From: Sphingobacterium detergens
Lineage (GTDB): Bacteria > Bacteroidota > Bacteroidia > Sphingobacteriales > Sphingobacteriaceae
Assembly: GCF_003610355.1 (NCBI RefSeq)
Contig: NZ_RAPY01000008.1
Location: forward strand, 1 to 64,000
Direction: 5' to 3'
Length of the DNA: 64,000 nt
Within the stretch, counting starts at the first letter, position 1, and each line of letters begins with the position of its first letter. The notes beneath the pieces were generated by a model. The model was given only the letters and a program-made list of their open reading frames with translations, searched no databases and was not told where the DNA came from. Below are positions 16,761 through 26,761 of this stretch, in pieces. A program made the translations under genes and the position numbers.

Positions 16761-17510
16761 TTAGCTGATATAGATCTCGGTAATATATTTAAACACGATA
16801 CGTTGAGAAATTGCATACTTTTCAAACAATAAGCGGAGGTCATCGTATAAGCTTTTATTTTCATCCCCTTCTTTAGGAAAATAAGAAGATGATCTTACCC
16901 TTCCTAGAAACGATTTTAGATCGAAAATCTGTTGGTTAGGTAAGGATACCTTTGTCATTGGTCTATCCGCAAAAAAACTCCGAAGTTCATCATCGCATAT
17001 ATTTTTATGACTGACAGATTGGTAATTAGGAATATGATTACGTAAAAACTGTTCATATTCCTGTTGGAACGCATCCGTTGGATCACGTTGGTTCCAGACC
17101 AATACGATATGCCCCGTTTTTGTAAGGATACGATTGAATTCGTTGTAACAGGCTGTCCGATCGAACCAATGAAAAGATTGTCCGGCGAAAATTAAATCCA
17201 CACAACTGGATTCTATGGACGTATCCTCAGCGGTAGCATTTAATGCAATTAAATTCCGGTAGGTTTTAAAATGGTGTACCAATGATTCCCGCATCTCCCG
17301 ATTGGGCTCAACGGCAAAGACGTCATTTCCATTTTCTAAAAACAGCTGCGTCGATAAACCTGTACCACTACCGATATCAGCAACCAGCCATTTCTTATCC
17401 AAACCTATCTTTTCTTTAAGAATCTGAATAATTTCCTTTGGATAATTGGGTCTAAATTTTTCATAATCCACGACCCTATCTGTAAATCGCTCAATACTAT
17501 TTTTGCTCAT
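16761..17510 (-). CDS. Class I SAM-dependent methyltransferase
   Basis: A 249-residue methyltransferase with a Rossmann fold. Motif I is VADIGSGTGLSTQLFLENG (about residues 44-62), the acidic residue binding the ribose is in VFAVEPN, and VDLIFAGQSFHWFD is motif IV of the type-11/UbiE-like group. The beginning FTDRVVDYEKFRPNYP is typical of a subfamily of unassigned small-molecule methyltransferases. It starts 17 bases after radC on the same strand, so the two are likely co-transcribed. The substrate cannot be inferred. Confidence 0.85.
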   Translation of the reverse strand: MSKNSIERFTDRVVDYEKFRPNYPKEIIQILKEKIGLDKKWLVADIGSGTGLSTQLFLENGNDVFAVEPNREMRESLVHHFKTYRNLIALNATAEDTSIESSCVDLIFAGQSFHWFDRTACYNEFNRILTKTGHIVLVWNQRDPTDAFQQEYEQFLRNHIPNYQSVSHKNICDDELRSFFADRPMTKVSLPNQQIFDLKSFLGRVRSSSYFPKEGDENKSLYDDLRLLFEKYAISQRIVFKYITEIYIS

Positions 17511-17527
17511 GTTAGATTGTCCTATAG

Positions 17528-18226
17528 CTAATTAATTATATCTTCATCTCTGAAGCTATAATATCCATTGTCTGTAAAGATCAGGTGATCATTTACTGTA
17601 ATATCCATAATTTTTGATGCTTCGACAATTTTTTGCGTCAGAATCCTGTCAGCATGACTCGGCTGCAAAGTCCCAGAGGGATGGTTGTGAATCAGCACAA
17701 TAGAATGTGCTTTTATTGCAAGGGCATTTCTTAGGATGATTCGAACATCGACTGGTGTAAAATCATTTCCGCCACGACCAATGAGCTGTTGATCCAGTAA
17801 TTTGCATCCAGTATTCAGATATAGTGTCCAAAACTCCTCATGGGGTAAATCCTGTAGAATGGGTTTCATAAAATCATACACGCGCTTGCTGCTATTTAAG
17901 ATCTTCTTTTCTTCTACAGGAGCCTCCTTCTTACGTCTCGCCAGTTCTAAGGCTGCAATAATCGAGATGGCTTTGGCCTCACCAATACCTTTGTATTGAC
18001 TCAATTCATAGACTTCCATCTTCGAGACTGTGTCTAAGCTATTGTTCGCATCGGCCAATATACGTCGGCATAGTTCCACTGCACTTTCGTCCATTGAGCC
18101 AGACCCAATCAAAATTGCCAATAATTCTGCATCGGAAAGGGCCCTCCGTCCTAAATTTAATAATTTTTCGCGGGGTCGATCCGCCTCAGACCATTTCCTG
18201 ATAACTAATTTGTGCAGATTTGACAT
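17528..18226 (-). CDS. radC: RadC-family JAMM protein
   Basis: A 232-residue RadC protein: an N-terminal helix-hairpin-helix region (SRRALSDAELLAILIGSG-like, then QYKGIGEAKA) and a C-terminal JAB/MPN domain. The zinc motif HNHPSGTLQPSHAD is near residues 180-193, preceded by the catalytic Glu region. The family was once linked to recombinational repair, but the biochemical role remains unsettled. It is divergent from the cyclophilin gene, with 165 bases between them, and precedes the methyltransferase gene by 17 bases. Confidence 0.92.
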   Translation of the reverse strand: MSNLHKLVIRKWSEADRPREKLLNLGRRALSDAELLAILIGSGSMDESAVELCRRILADANNSLDTVSKMEVYELSQYKGIGEAKAISIIAALELARRKKEAPVEEKKILNSSKRVYDFMKPILQDLPHEEFWTLYLNTGCKLLDQQLIGRGGNDFTPVDVRIILRNALAIKAHSIVLIHNHPSGTLQPSHADRILTQKIVEASKIMDITVNDHLIFTDNGYYSFRDEDIIN

Positions 18227-18361
18227 TGTTTAAACTTTAATTGGCTAGCTCACATAAATATATAAAATATTTCGCATTATTTTTCAGGTCATTGATCCGT
18301 AGATAGATCAATTAAAAAAAAATGGAGATTACGAATTACTTCACATTTCACTCTGAAACAT

Positions 18362-18369
18362 TATCTTTG
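18362..18369 (+). promoter_or_regulatory. -7 promoter element of the cyclophilin gene
   Basis: TATCTTTG is a perfect TAnnTTTG box, 22 bases upstream of the ATG at 18392. It supports ATG 18392 over the in-frame TTG at 18386. Confidence 0.6.
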
Positions 18370-18391
18370 TATTTCATAAAAATTTTTGAAC

Positions 18392-18850
18392 ATGAGTAAA
18401 GCGATTATTAAAACAGAAAAAGGCGACATGACTGTGGATTTCTACACAGCTGATGCTCCAAATACAGTAGCAAATTTTATTAAACTTGCTAAATCAGGTT
18501 ATTATGATGGTTTGGCTTTTCACCGTGTTATCCCTGATTTTGTTATTCAAGGTGGTTGCCCAAATTCACGTGAAGGCGCTGCAGGCATCCCTGGAACAGG
18601 TGGTCCCGGCTATAAAATCGATTGTGAATTAACTGGAGAAAATCAATACCATGACAGAGGTGTATTGTCAATGGCGCATGCTGGTCGCAATACAGGTGGT
18701 TCTCAATTTTTCATTTGCCACAGCCGCAACAATACAGCTCACTTAGACCGTAATCATACTTGTTTCGGAAAAGTAATTGAGAATGTTGATCTGGTAGATG
18801 ATATCAGACAAGGAGACCGTATTTTATCAATTGAAGTAATCGAAGATTAA
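18392..18850 (+). CDS. Peptidyl-prolyl cis-trans isomerase, cyclophilin type
   Basis: A 152-residue single-domain cyclophilin without a signal peptide, hence cytoplasmic. Family residues are visible: [13 protein letters not shown] with the catalytic Arg, [10 protein letters not shown] and [11 protein letters not shown]. The glycine-rich [15 protein letters not shown] insertion is typical of the bacterial PpiB-like group. It catalyses proline isomerisation during folding. The DUF5606 gene follows 26 bases later and both end at one strong terminator, so they probably form an operon. Confidence 0.92.
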   Translation: MSKAIIKTEKGDMTVDFYTADAPNTVANFIKLAKSGYYDGLAFHRVIPDFVIQGGCPNSREGAAGIPGTGGPGYKIDCELTGENQYHDRGVLSMAHAGRNTGGSQFFICHSRNNTAHLDRNHTCFGKVIENVDLVDDIRQGDRILSIEVIED

Positions 18851-18876
18851 TTCTTGGAGATTTAAAAAAAATTAAA

Positions 18877-19281
18877 ATGAATTTAAGAGCATTAGTATCT
18901 GTAACTGGTAAACCAGGATTGTTCAAGTTGGTTGGACAAAATAAAGGTGGTTTTATTTTAGAAACCCTTGATCAAGCGAAAATTAAGTCTATAGTAAGTT
19001 TATCTTCGACAAAAATGGCGACATTGGAAGATATTACCATTTATGGTGAAGAAGAAGAAATCCGTCTTTTGGATATTTTCGAAACCATCAAAGAAAAAGG
19101 TCTGACATTACCGGACACGAAATCGGATGGTGCTACATTGAGAGATTTCTTCCGTGAAGTCGCTCCTGGCCATGATGAATCGCGTGTATATACATCAGAT
19201 ATCAAGAAAGTGATTACTTGGTACAATATTATCAAGGAATTCCCTTTATTTGAAGAGGAAGCACCAGCTCCTTTGGTATAA
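18877..19281 (+). CDS. DUF5606 domain protein
   Basis: A 134-residue protein beginning MNLRALVSVTGKPGLFKLVG, the characteristic start of the Bacteroidota family DUF5606. Its C-terminal half includes SRVYTSDIKKVITWYNIIKE. No catalytic motif is apparent and its function is unknown to me. It lies directly after the cyclophilin gene in the same apparent operon. Confidence 0.85.
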   Translation: MNLRALVSVTGKPGLFKLVGQNKGGFILETLDQAKIKSIVSLSSTKMATLEDITIYGEEEEIRLLDIFETIKEKGLTLPDTKSDGATLRDFFREVAPGHDESRVYTSDIKKVITWYNIIKEFPLFEEEAPAPLV

Positions 19282-19290
19282 CGGGCTAGC

Positions 19291-19339
19291 AAATAAATAG
19301 AAAAGGAGTTGATATGATCAACTCCTTTTCTATTTATTT
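19291..19339. terminator. Strong bidirectional terminator between DUF5606 and murA
   Basis: A 23-bp perfect stem (19291-19313 with 19317-19339) with a 3-base loop. The AAAAGGAG/CTCCTTTT core is flanked by A- and T-rich arms, and the site lies 10 bases after the DUF5606 stop codon. The convergent murA gene ends about 105 bases further on. Confidence 0.85.
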
Positions 19340-19444
19340 TAAGTTTTGTTATTATGTCTCGTTTCATAAAAAAGCCCCAGATTTTCTCCGAGGCTCTTAT
19401 TATCAAATATTATTTTTTACGGGCTACTTATTCCCAATTTAAGA

Positions 19445-20770
19445 CTAGTGTCCTTTCGGCTCCACGTCAACACGCTTGATATCTGCTCCTAATTTACGTA
19501 GACGCTCCTCGATATCTTGATATCCACGTTCGATCTGTTCGATATTATGGATCACAGATTTTCCTTTCGCCGATAATGCTGCGATCAATAAGGATACTCC
19601 TGCACGAATATCTGGAGATGTCATTTCGATACCTTTCAAAGAATGCGATTTATTCAAACCAATTACTGTCGCACGGTGTGGATCACATAAAATGATCTGT
19701 GCCCCCATATCGATCAATTTATCCACAAAGAACAATCTGCTTTCGAACATCTTTTGGTGAATCAATACGTTGCCTTTCGCTTGTGTTGCTACCACCAGAA
19801 TGATACTCAATAGATCCGGCGTAAACCCTGGCCATGGCGCGTCCGAGATTGTCAAGATAGAACCATCTATGAAAGTATCAATTTCGTATGAATCTTGTGC
19901 TGGAATAAAGATATCATCCCCGCGCAATTCAAACTGAATACCCAAACGGGAGAATACCGATGGAATTACACCCAATTCCTGGAAGCAAACATCTTTAATG
20001 GTAATTTCTGATCCGGTCATTGCTGCTAAGCCAATAAAGGAGCCGATTTCGATCATATCAGGCAACATGCGATGTGATGTTCCACCAAGACGTTCTACTC
20101 CCTCAATGGTCAATAAATTGGATCCAATACCTGATATCTTAGCACCCATGCGATTCAACATCTTACAAAGCTGTTGCAAATAGGGCTCACATGCAGCGTT
20201 GTAAATAGTTGTTACTCCTTTGGCTAATACAGCAGCCATAACAATATTTGCTGTACCAGTCACAGAAGCTTCATCCAATAAGATATAATTACCTTTTAAC
20301 TCTGTTGCATCCACATTAAAGAAATGTGTGGCAGCATCGTAAACGAATTTAGCACCAAGCTTTTCGAAACCTAGAAAGTGAGTATCCAAACGTCTACGTC
20401 CAATTTTATCGCCTCCCGGTTTAGGGATAGCAGCCTTTCCAAATCTAGCCAACAGTGGCCCAACAATCATAATGGAACCACGTAAGCCACCACCTTTTTC
20501 TTTAAATTCAGGTGATTGGAAATAATCTATATTAATATCTTTCGCTTCAAAAACGTAAGTATCTTTATCTATACGATCAATTTTAACACCCAATGCGGCC
20601 AACAAATCAATTAACTTATTGACATCCTTAATATCGGGAATATTACTGATGGTCATGGGTTCCTCAGTCAGTAAAACTGCTGACAGAATCTGTAACGCTT
20701 CATTTTTTGCTCCCTGAGGAATAATCTCTCCCTTTAACGGTTTTCCACCGATTATTTCAAATGCATTCAT
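19445..20770 (-). CDS. murA: UDP-N-acetylglucosamine 1-carboxyvinyltransferase (MurA)
   Basis: A 441-residue enzyme catalysing the first committed step of peptidoglycan synthesis, transfer of enolpyruvate from PEP to UDP-GlcNAc. The two-domain inside-out barrel is full length. Lys22 in QGAKNEAL and the substrate loop LRGS (Arg97) are conserved. The position of the usual catalytic-loop Cys (Cys115 in E. coli) is Asp121 here, in PGGDKIGRRRLDTH (codon 20410-20408). Cys-to-Asp at this site is known to give intrinsic fosfomycin resistance in M. tuberculosis and Chlamydia MurA. It follows the DUF4290 gene by 278 bases, with an apparent terminator between them. Confidence 0.95.
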   Translation of the reverse strand: MNAFEIIGGKPLKGEIIPQGAKNEALQILSAVLLTEEPMTISNIPDIKDVNKLIDLLAALGVKIDRIDKDTYVFEAKDINIDYFQSPEFKEKGGGLRGSIMIVGPLLARFGKAAIPKPGGDKIGRRRLDTHFLGFEKLGAKFVYDAATHFFNVDATELKGNYILLDEASVTGTANIVMAAVLAKGVTTIYNAACEPYLQQLCKMLNRMGAKISGIGSNLLTIEGVERLGGTSHRMLPDMIEIGSFIGLAAMTGSEITIKDVCFQELGVIPSVFSRLGIQFELRGDDIFIPAQDSYEIDTFIDGSILTISDAPWPGFTPDLLSIILVVATQAKGNVLIHQKMFESRLFFVDKLIDMGAQIILCDPHRATVIGLNKSHSLKGIEMTSPDIRAGVSLLIAALSAKGKSVIHNIEQIERGYQDIEERLRKLGADIKRVDVEPKGH

Positions 20771-20976
20771 TTATATAACTGATATCTTCTTATTACAACA
20801 AAACCCGACTCATAATTTAGCTTATGTCACTAAATGACACTTCGGGATTCTTAAAATCGACAAAATTGTATTGAAAAAATTTTGTGGAGCTGTCCAATCA
20901 ACAATCCTGAGCCGTCTAGGATCTTATTGATCGATTACCTAACCCCGGACTGACAGACAAATCCATACTATAAATA

Positions 20977-21029
20977 AAGAAGGCAATTGTAAAGAAATCT
21001 ATGAATCACTTCGCAATTGCCTGCTTCTT
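20977..21029 (-). terminator. Probable terminator after the DUF4290 gene
   Basis: aagaag (20977-20982) with cttctt (21024-21029), and gcaattg (20983-20989) with caattgc (21014-21020), form a bulged 13-bp stem about 20 bases past the DUF4290 stop codon. The remaining 20771-20976 holds TGTCActaaaTGACA (20825-20839), a small palindrome upstream of murA. Confidence 0.5.
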
Positions 21030-21048
21030 AAATCAAAAACTTAAAGAA

Positions 21049-21855
21049 CTAGCCTCTTTTGTTATTGTAATTATTTTGAGGTTTTCTATTTCTATTGTTG
21101 TTATTATTGTTATTGCTATTGTTATTGCTGCCAAAGTTGTTACGCTTCATATTGTTATTGTTATTTGACATACGAGGCTTGCCACTACCGCCGCCGCCTT
21201 TCGACTGATAACCTGAAGAACTATTATTGTTGCTATGGCTATTATTGTTTCCACTAGAGTTGCTCGTTGTAGGACCTTTGATACGATTTCCTGGAGGCGG
21301 GGTCTTAAAATCAAGTTTAGTCAATACCGTACCTTCAGGTAAAGTTAATTGATATCCTGACAATTCTTTCAGATCCTGAATAATCAATTCATCAGATACT
21401 GAATCCTTGTTCCAAGTAACGTATGCCATTTTCATAAAATTAGCGATACCGATAACCATCTGCTCGCGCTTAGGTTCATCAGTTACCTTCAACGCTTTAT
21501 CGATCATTTTCTCCACTGTAAATCCATAGTGTTTGAATTTAATCGAATGTTGCGGATAGCCTAAGTGTTCAACTTCGTGCTTAACACTTTTTGCTGTCGC
21601 AATAGGATATGGCGAGTCGATATCAAGCTTAAAATCAGAGATAATCTGTAAGTGATCCCAAAGTTTATGCTTAAAATCTGAAACGTCTCTTAAATGTGGA
21701 TTTAACACTCCCATCATGTCAATCACGATTTGGGCATGTTTATTTCTTTCTTCCTTTGTGGGTAAACTACAGATGTAATCTACCATATTTTGCACATTGC
21801 GGCCATATTCTGCAAGGATCAATTTTGGCCTAGTGCTGTTGTAGTCAAAGTTCAT
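21049..21855 (-). CDS. DUF4290 domain protein with Asn-rich tail
   Basis: A 268-residue protein. Residues 1-190 match the Bacteroidota family DUF4290, which begins MNFDYNSTRPKLILAEYGRN; its function is not established. The last 75 residues are a low-complexity tail of Asn, Ser, Gly and Lys/Arg (long runs of Asn broken by Arg), predicted to be disordered and basic. Basic Asn/Gly-rich tails often bind nucleic acid, but that is only an inference. The gene is 53 bases downstream of the uvrD/pcrA helicase gene on the same strand. Confidence 0.85.
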   Translation of the reverse strand: MNFDYNSTRPKLILAEYGRNVQNMVDYICSLPTKEERNKHAQIVIDMMGVLNPHLRDVSDFKHKLWDHLQIISDFKLDIDSPYPIATAKSVKHEVEHLGYPQHSIKFKHYGFTVEKMIDKALKVTDEPKREQMVIGIANFMKMAYVTWNKDSVSDELIIQDLKELSGYQLTLPEGTVLTKLDFKTPPPGNRIKGPTTSNSSGNNNSHSNNNSSSGYQSKGGGGSGKPRMSNNNNNMKRNNFGSNNNSNNNNNNNRNRKPQNNYNNKRG

Positions 21856-21908
21856 ATAGCTAATATAAGTACCTAATTAAACGGTTAAGATCTCGTTTTG
21901 GTATTTTA

Positions 21909-24188
21909 TTATTGAATTATTCTAAGTTTTGCAAATTTAAGCAACAATTGTTTCTGTCCCAACTCTTTAAAGAAAATAGTTGCTTTTATATCTCCTTTGT
22001 TTCCTTCGAGATTGACAACTTTACCAAATCCAAAGCGTTCATGTTCAACTTCCATGCCGACCTGAAGATTTGATGTGTCAGAAGGAGCAAAACCCGCAGT
22101 AGGTTTGTGGGCTTTTGGCAGTATAGACGTTGTTTTAACCATTGCTTTAGGCTTAGGTTTAGAAAACGTATCATCACTGTCCTTTTGTTGCCATGCAATT
22201 CGTTCGCCTTGAAAACTGCCGGCTGAGGCGGAAGTTTGTCGTGGTTTAAAATCCAGTGCAAGACAAGCAGGATTCAATTCATCCAAAAAACGACTGGGTT
22301 CGCAATTATTCAACGTTCCCCAACGATATCGCGAAGTAGCATACGAAAGTAGTAATTTTTTTTCAGCTCTCGTAACAGCAACGTAAAAAAGTCTTCGTTC
22401 TTCTTCTAATTCAGTCCTGGAATTCAATGACAACTGAGACGGAAATAAGTTTTCTTCTAGACCTACGATAAAAACAACGGGAAATTCAAGCCCTTTAGAA
22501 GAGTGTATCGTCATCAAAGAAACTGTATCCGCATTGGGGTCTTTATCGTTGTCGTCATTGGTCAATAACGCGATATCCTGCATATAGACGTCCAGACCAC
22601 GGTCTTCAATATCTTCCCGTTCAGAAAACTCTTTGATACCATTGAGCAGCTCCTGAATATTTTCATAACGCGCCAACCCTTCTACAGACTTATCCTCGTA
22701 AAGTTCTTTCAAGATACCACAGTGCTGTGCAATATGCATGGCGGTATCAAACGCATTATTATTTTTAGCCAACGCCTGGAAGCTTTGTACCATCTGTGCG
22801 AAACCACCTACAGAGGTCGCACTACGACCATCCAGGAAATGTGCCGCGTTAGCAACAACATCCCAAATACGATATTGATTTTGATCGGCAGCAATCATAA
22901 TCTTTTCTATGGTTGTATCCCCGATTCCCCGACGTGGATAATTGATCACACGTTTCAGTGCTTCCTCATCATTGGGATTGAAGGTAAGACGGAAATAAGC
23001 GATCAAATCTTTAATCTCTTTCCGTTGGTAGAAGGATGTACCACCATAGATCTTATAAGGTATATTGATCTTGCGCAGCGCCTCCTCCATCGCACGCGAT
23101 TGGGCATTGGTACGATAAAGAATCGCAAAATCTTTGTAATTGAGTCCCTTTAAGGATTTTTCCTCAATAATCTGGTCTGCAACGATCTTTCCTTCTTCAT
23201 TATCGGAAAAAGCACGTGAAACCTTGATTTTTTCTCCTTCTTCATTATCCGAAAAAACATTCTTTTCCAGCTGATTCTGATTATTGGCGATCACCGAGTT
23301 TGCGGCATTGACAATCATTTTGGTGGACCTATAATTCTGCTCCAATTTGAAAATCTTCACGTCTGGATAATCTTTCTGGAAATTCAAAATATTCTGGATA
23401 TTCGCTCCCCGAAAAGCATATATTGACTGCGCATCATCCCCAACAACACAGATATTTTCATTGACTGCGGCCAGTCGTTTTACAATTAAATACTGGGAAA
23501 AGTTTGTATCCTGATACTCATCGACCATCAGGTAACGGAATTGATGTTGGTATTTGTGTAATACCTCTGGATGCTTATTCAATAAAACATTTGTCTTGAA
23601 CAGGAGATCATCGAAATCCATAGCACCCGCGCGATAACAGCGTTGTGCATAGGTCATGTAAATCTGTCCCAATTGCCCACGTCCATTCGAAATATCTTCG
23701 GCTAATATGGCTTCATTTTTATTGTATTCCTGAGGGGATATCAAATTATTCTTGGCTTGTGATATCCGGCCATAAACATGGTTGACATTATATAATTTAT
23801 CATCCAGGTTCATCTCCTTTAGGATGGCACGCAACAAACTTTTGGTATCGTCTGTATCGTAGATGGTAAAATTTCTAGGGTATCCTATTAGTTCAGCTTC
23901 AACGCGAAGTATTTTTGCGAATACGGAGTGGAATGTTCCCATCCAAATATTTTTTGCTTCGCTTCCGACGACTGAAACAATACGCGCACGCATTTCCTTG
24001 GCTGCTTTGTTCGTAAATGTCAATACCAAGATATTGAATGGATCAACGCCTTTTTGAATCAAGTGTGCAACACGATAGGTAATTACCCGTGTCTTTCCTG
24101 AACCGGCTCCTGCAACAATCATGACAGGGCCCTCTGTTTGCTCTACGGCTCCTCGTTGTGAAGGGTTTAAACCCGCTAAATAATCCAA
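21909..24188 (-). CDS. pcrA: UvrD/PcrA-type superfamily 1 DNA helicase
   Basis: A 759-residue 3'-5' helicase. The motifs are in order: VAGAGSGKTRVITYR (Walker A, residues 25-39), LVLTFTNKAAKEM (Ia), LMVDEYQDTN (II), CVVGDDAQSIYAFRGA (III), LEQNYRS (IV), VSLMTIHSSKGLEFPVVF (V) and LFYVAVTRAEKKL (VI). A C-terminal Tudor-like segment, VEHERFGFGKVVNLEG, is typical of PcrA. The start is TTG at 24188: AAGGAG lies 5 bases upstream (24199-24194 on the minus strand) and no closer ATG exists. It acts in excision repair and in clearing recombination intermediates and collided polymerases. Confidence 0.95.
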   Translation of the reverse strand: MDYLAGLNPSQRGAVEQTEGPVMIVAGAGSGKTRVITYRVAHLIQKGVDPFNILVLTFTNKAAKEMRARIVSVVGSEAKNIWMGTFHSVFAKILRVEAELIGYPRNFTIYDTDDTKSLLRAILKEMNLDDKLYNVNHVYGRISQAKNNLISPQEYNKNEAILAEDISNGRGQLGQIYMTYAQRCYRAGAMDFDDLLFKTNVLLNKHPEVLHKYQHQFRYLMVDEYQDTNFSQYLIVKRLAAVNENICVVGDDAQSIYAFRGANIQNILNFQKDYPDVKIFKLEQNYRSTKMIVNAANSVIANNQNQLEKNVFSDNEEGEKIKVSRAFSDNEEGKIVADQIIEEKSLKGLNYKDFAILYRTNAQSRAMEEALRKINIPYKIYGGTSFYQRKEIKDLIAYFRLTFNPNDEEALKRVINYPRRGIGDTTIEKIMIAADQNQYRIWDVVANAAHFLDGRSATSVGGFAQMVQSFQALAKNNNAFDTAMHIAQHCGILKELYEDKSVEGLARYENIQELLNGIKEFSEREDIEDRGLDVYMQDIALLTNDDNDKDPNADTVSLMTIHSSKGLEFPVVFIVGLEENLFPSQLSLNSRTELEEERRLFYVAVTRAEKKLLLSYATSRYRWGTLNNCEPSRFLDELNPACLALDFKPRQTSASAGSFQGERIAWQQKDSDDTFSKPKPKAMVKTTSILPKAHKPTAGFAPSDTSNLQVGMEVEHERFGFGKVVNLEGNKGDIKATIFFKELGQKQLLLKFAKLRIIQ

Positions 24189-24282
24189 ATTAACTCCTTA
24201 AATTTTAAAACCTGAGAATAGGGTATAAAAGTACAAATTTCCTATCGATCACTAGGGCAATCTTGCCAATATTTTTGCACAA

Positions 24283-24315
24283 AAAAATCCGACAATTTAA
24301 AATCGTCGGATTTTT
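24283..24315 (-). terminator. Intrinsic terminator of guaB
   Basis: AAAAATCCGAC (24283-24293) pairs perfectly with GTCGGATTTTT (24305-24315), 17 bases past the guaB stop codon on the minus strand. The A run reads as a U-tract in the guaB transcript. Confidence 0.85.
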
Positions 24316-24331
24316 ATAGTATCACTTGTGT

Positions 24332-25828
<1,497 letters not shown>

Positions 25829-25830
25829 CT

Positions 25831-25848
25831 ATTTGCCAGGCAAATCTA
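25831..25848 (-). promoter_or_regulatory. guaB -7 box overlapping a 15-bp palindrome
   Basis: On the minus strand TAGATTTG (25848-25841) fits the -7 consensus. ATTTGCC-A-GGCAAAT (25831-25845) is a perfect inverted repeat overlapping it, an arrangement expected of a repressor site over a promoter. No known purine repressor can be assigned. Confidence 0.45.
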
Positions 25849-26030
25849 AGAAAAATAAGCAATATAAAAAAATAAAATAAACAAATTACAATCGCTAGAC
25901 AAATTAGAACGGTTATGAATTGACACAAAAGATCATCCCTGTTGATTGCATCTATTTTTTTGGCAAGCTATTTGCTTTTGGTTACACGAAAAGTAATTTT
26001 AATTAATGAAAATATAAAGTAAAGATAATT

Positions 26031-26504
26031 ATGAAAAAGACCTTACTCTCATTAGCTGCTGTTGCAGCATTAGCATTTGGTGCACAAGAAGCGAAAGCTC
26101 AATCACCACAACGTGCCGCTATTGGTGTTGTTTTTGACGGAACTGGTGGTGATCTTTGGGGTGTTCAATACAAGCAATCTTTTGGTGGAACAAACAATGG
26201 TCAAGCGCAAGTGATGTTTGATGACAACGTTGTTGCTGTAGGTGCGGATTATCAATATGCTAGACCATTCCGTGGTGTAAACGGATTAGGATGGTATGCC
26301 GGTGTTGGTGCTCAATTGACATTTGTTGACGCTGGTGACAACATTACTCTTGTTGGTTTGAGACCACAATTAGGTTTGGAATTTAAAATCCCTGCTGCCC
26401 CTATCGGATTTCACGCAGACTGGAAACCAGACTGGAGATTAAATCATGGTAATGATTTCGATGCTTCAACTTTCACTTTCGGTATTAAATATACATTGAG
26501 ATAG
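26031..26504 (+). CDS. Small exported beta-barrel-like protein
   Basis: A 157-residue protein with a signal peptide (MKKTLLSLAAVAALAFGAQEAKA). Alternating hydrophobic, glycine-rich strands follow, with a C-terminal strand FTFGIKYTLR, fitting a small outer-membrane barrel of about eight strands. GLGWYAGVGAQL and LGLEFKIPAAPIGFHADWKP align with GLNWYYGFGGSIG and VGIEYNIPQAPFQISLDVKP of the protein at 60539-61039, so the two are paralogues. The function is unknown. Codons look like those of a highly expressed gene. Confidence 0.75.
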   Translation: MKKTLLSLAAVAALAFGAQEAKAQSPQRAAIGVVFDGTGGDLWGVQYKQSFGGTNNGQAQVMFDDNVVAVGADYQYARPFRGVNGLGWYAGVGAQLTFVDAGDNITLVGLRPQLGLEFKIPAAPIGFHADWKPDWRLNHGNDFDASTFTFGIKYTLR

Positions 26505-26520
26505 TGTTAAAGAATTATAA

Positions 26521-26556
26521 AAAAAGGCCCTGCTCAGGTTTGAGCAGGGCCTTTTT
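26521..26556 (+). terminator. Intrinsic terminator after the small barrel gene
   Basis: AAAAAGGCCCTGCTCA (26521-26536) pairs perfectly with 26541-26556 across a GGTT loop and is followed by more T. It is a textbook terminator 17 bases past the stop codon. Confidence 0.9.
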
Positions 26557-26662
26557 TTATAAAATAAATCCATTAAATATTTCTTTTTTTCAGCATTTCT
26601 TCTAATTTTATGCCTTTGACCTAAATGGCATAAATAAAGCTTTTCATTCTACAAAAATTTTA

Positions 26663-26670
26663 TACCTTTG
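26663..26670 (+). promoter_or_regulatory. -7 promoter element of secDF
   Basis: TACCTTTG matches TAnnTTTG, leaving a leader of about 85 bases before the ATG at 26762. Between the preceding terminator and this box there is an 8-bp hairpin (tttatgcc 26607-26614 with ggcataaa 26627-26634) of unknown role. Confidence 0.5.
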
Positions 26671-26761
26671 CCATTCTTGGTAAAGTGTGATTAAACAAGA
26701 ACTAATTATCAATTACATAAACAGTATTTAACATTAAAATTAATACAATTAATAACAGACG

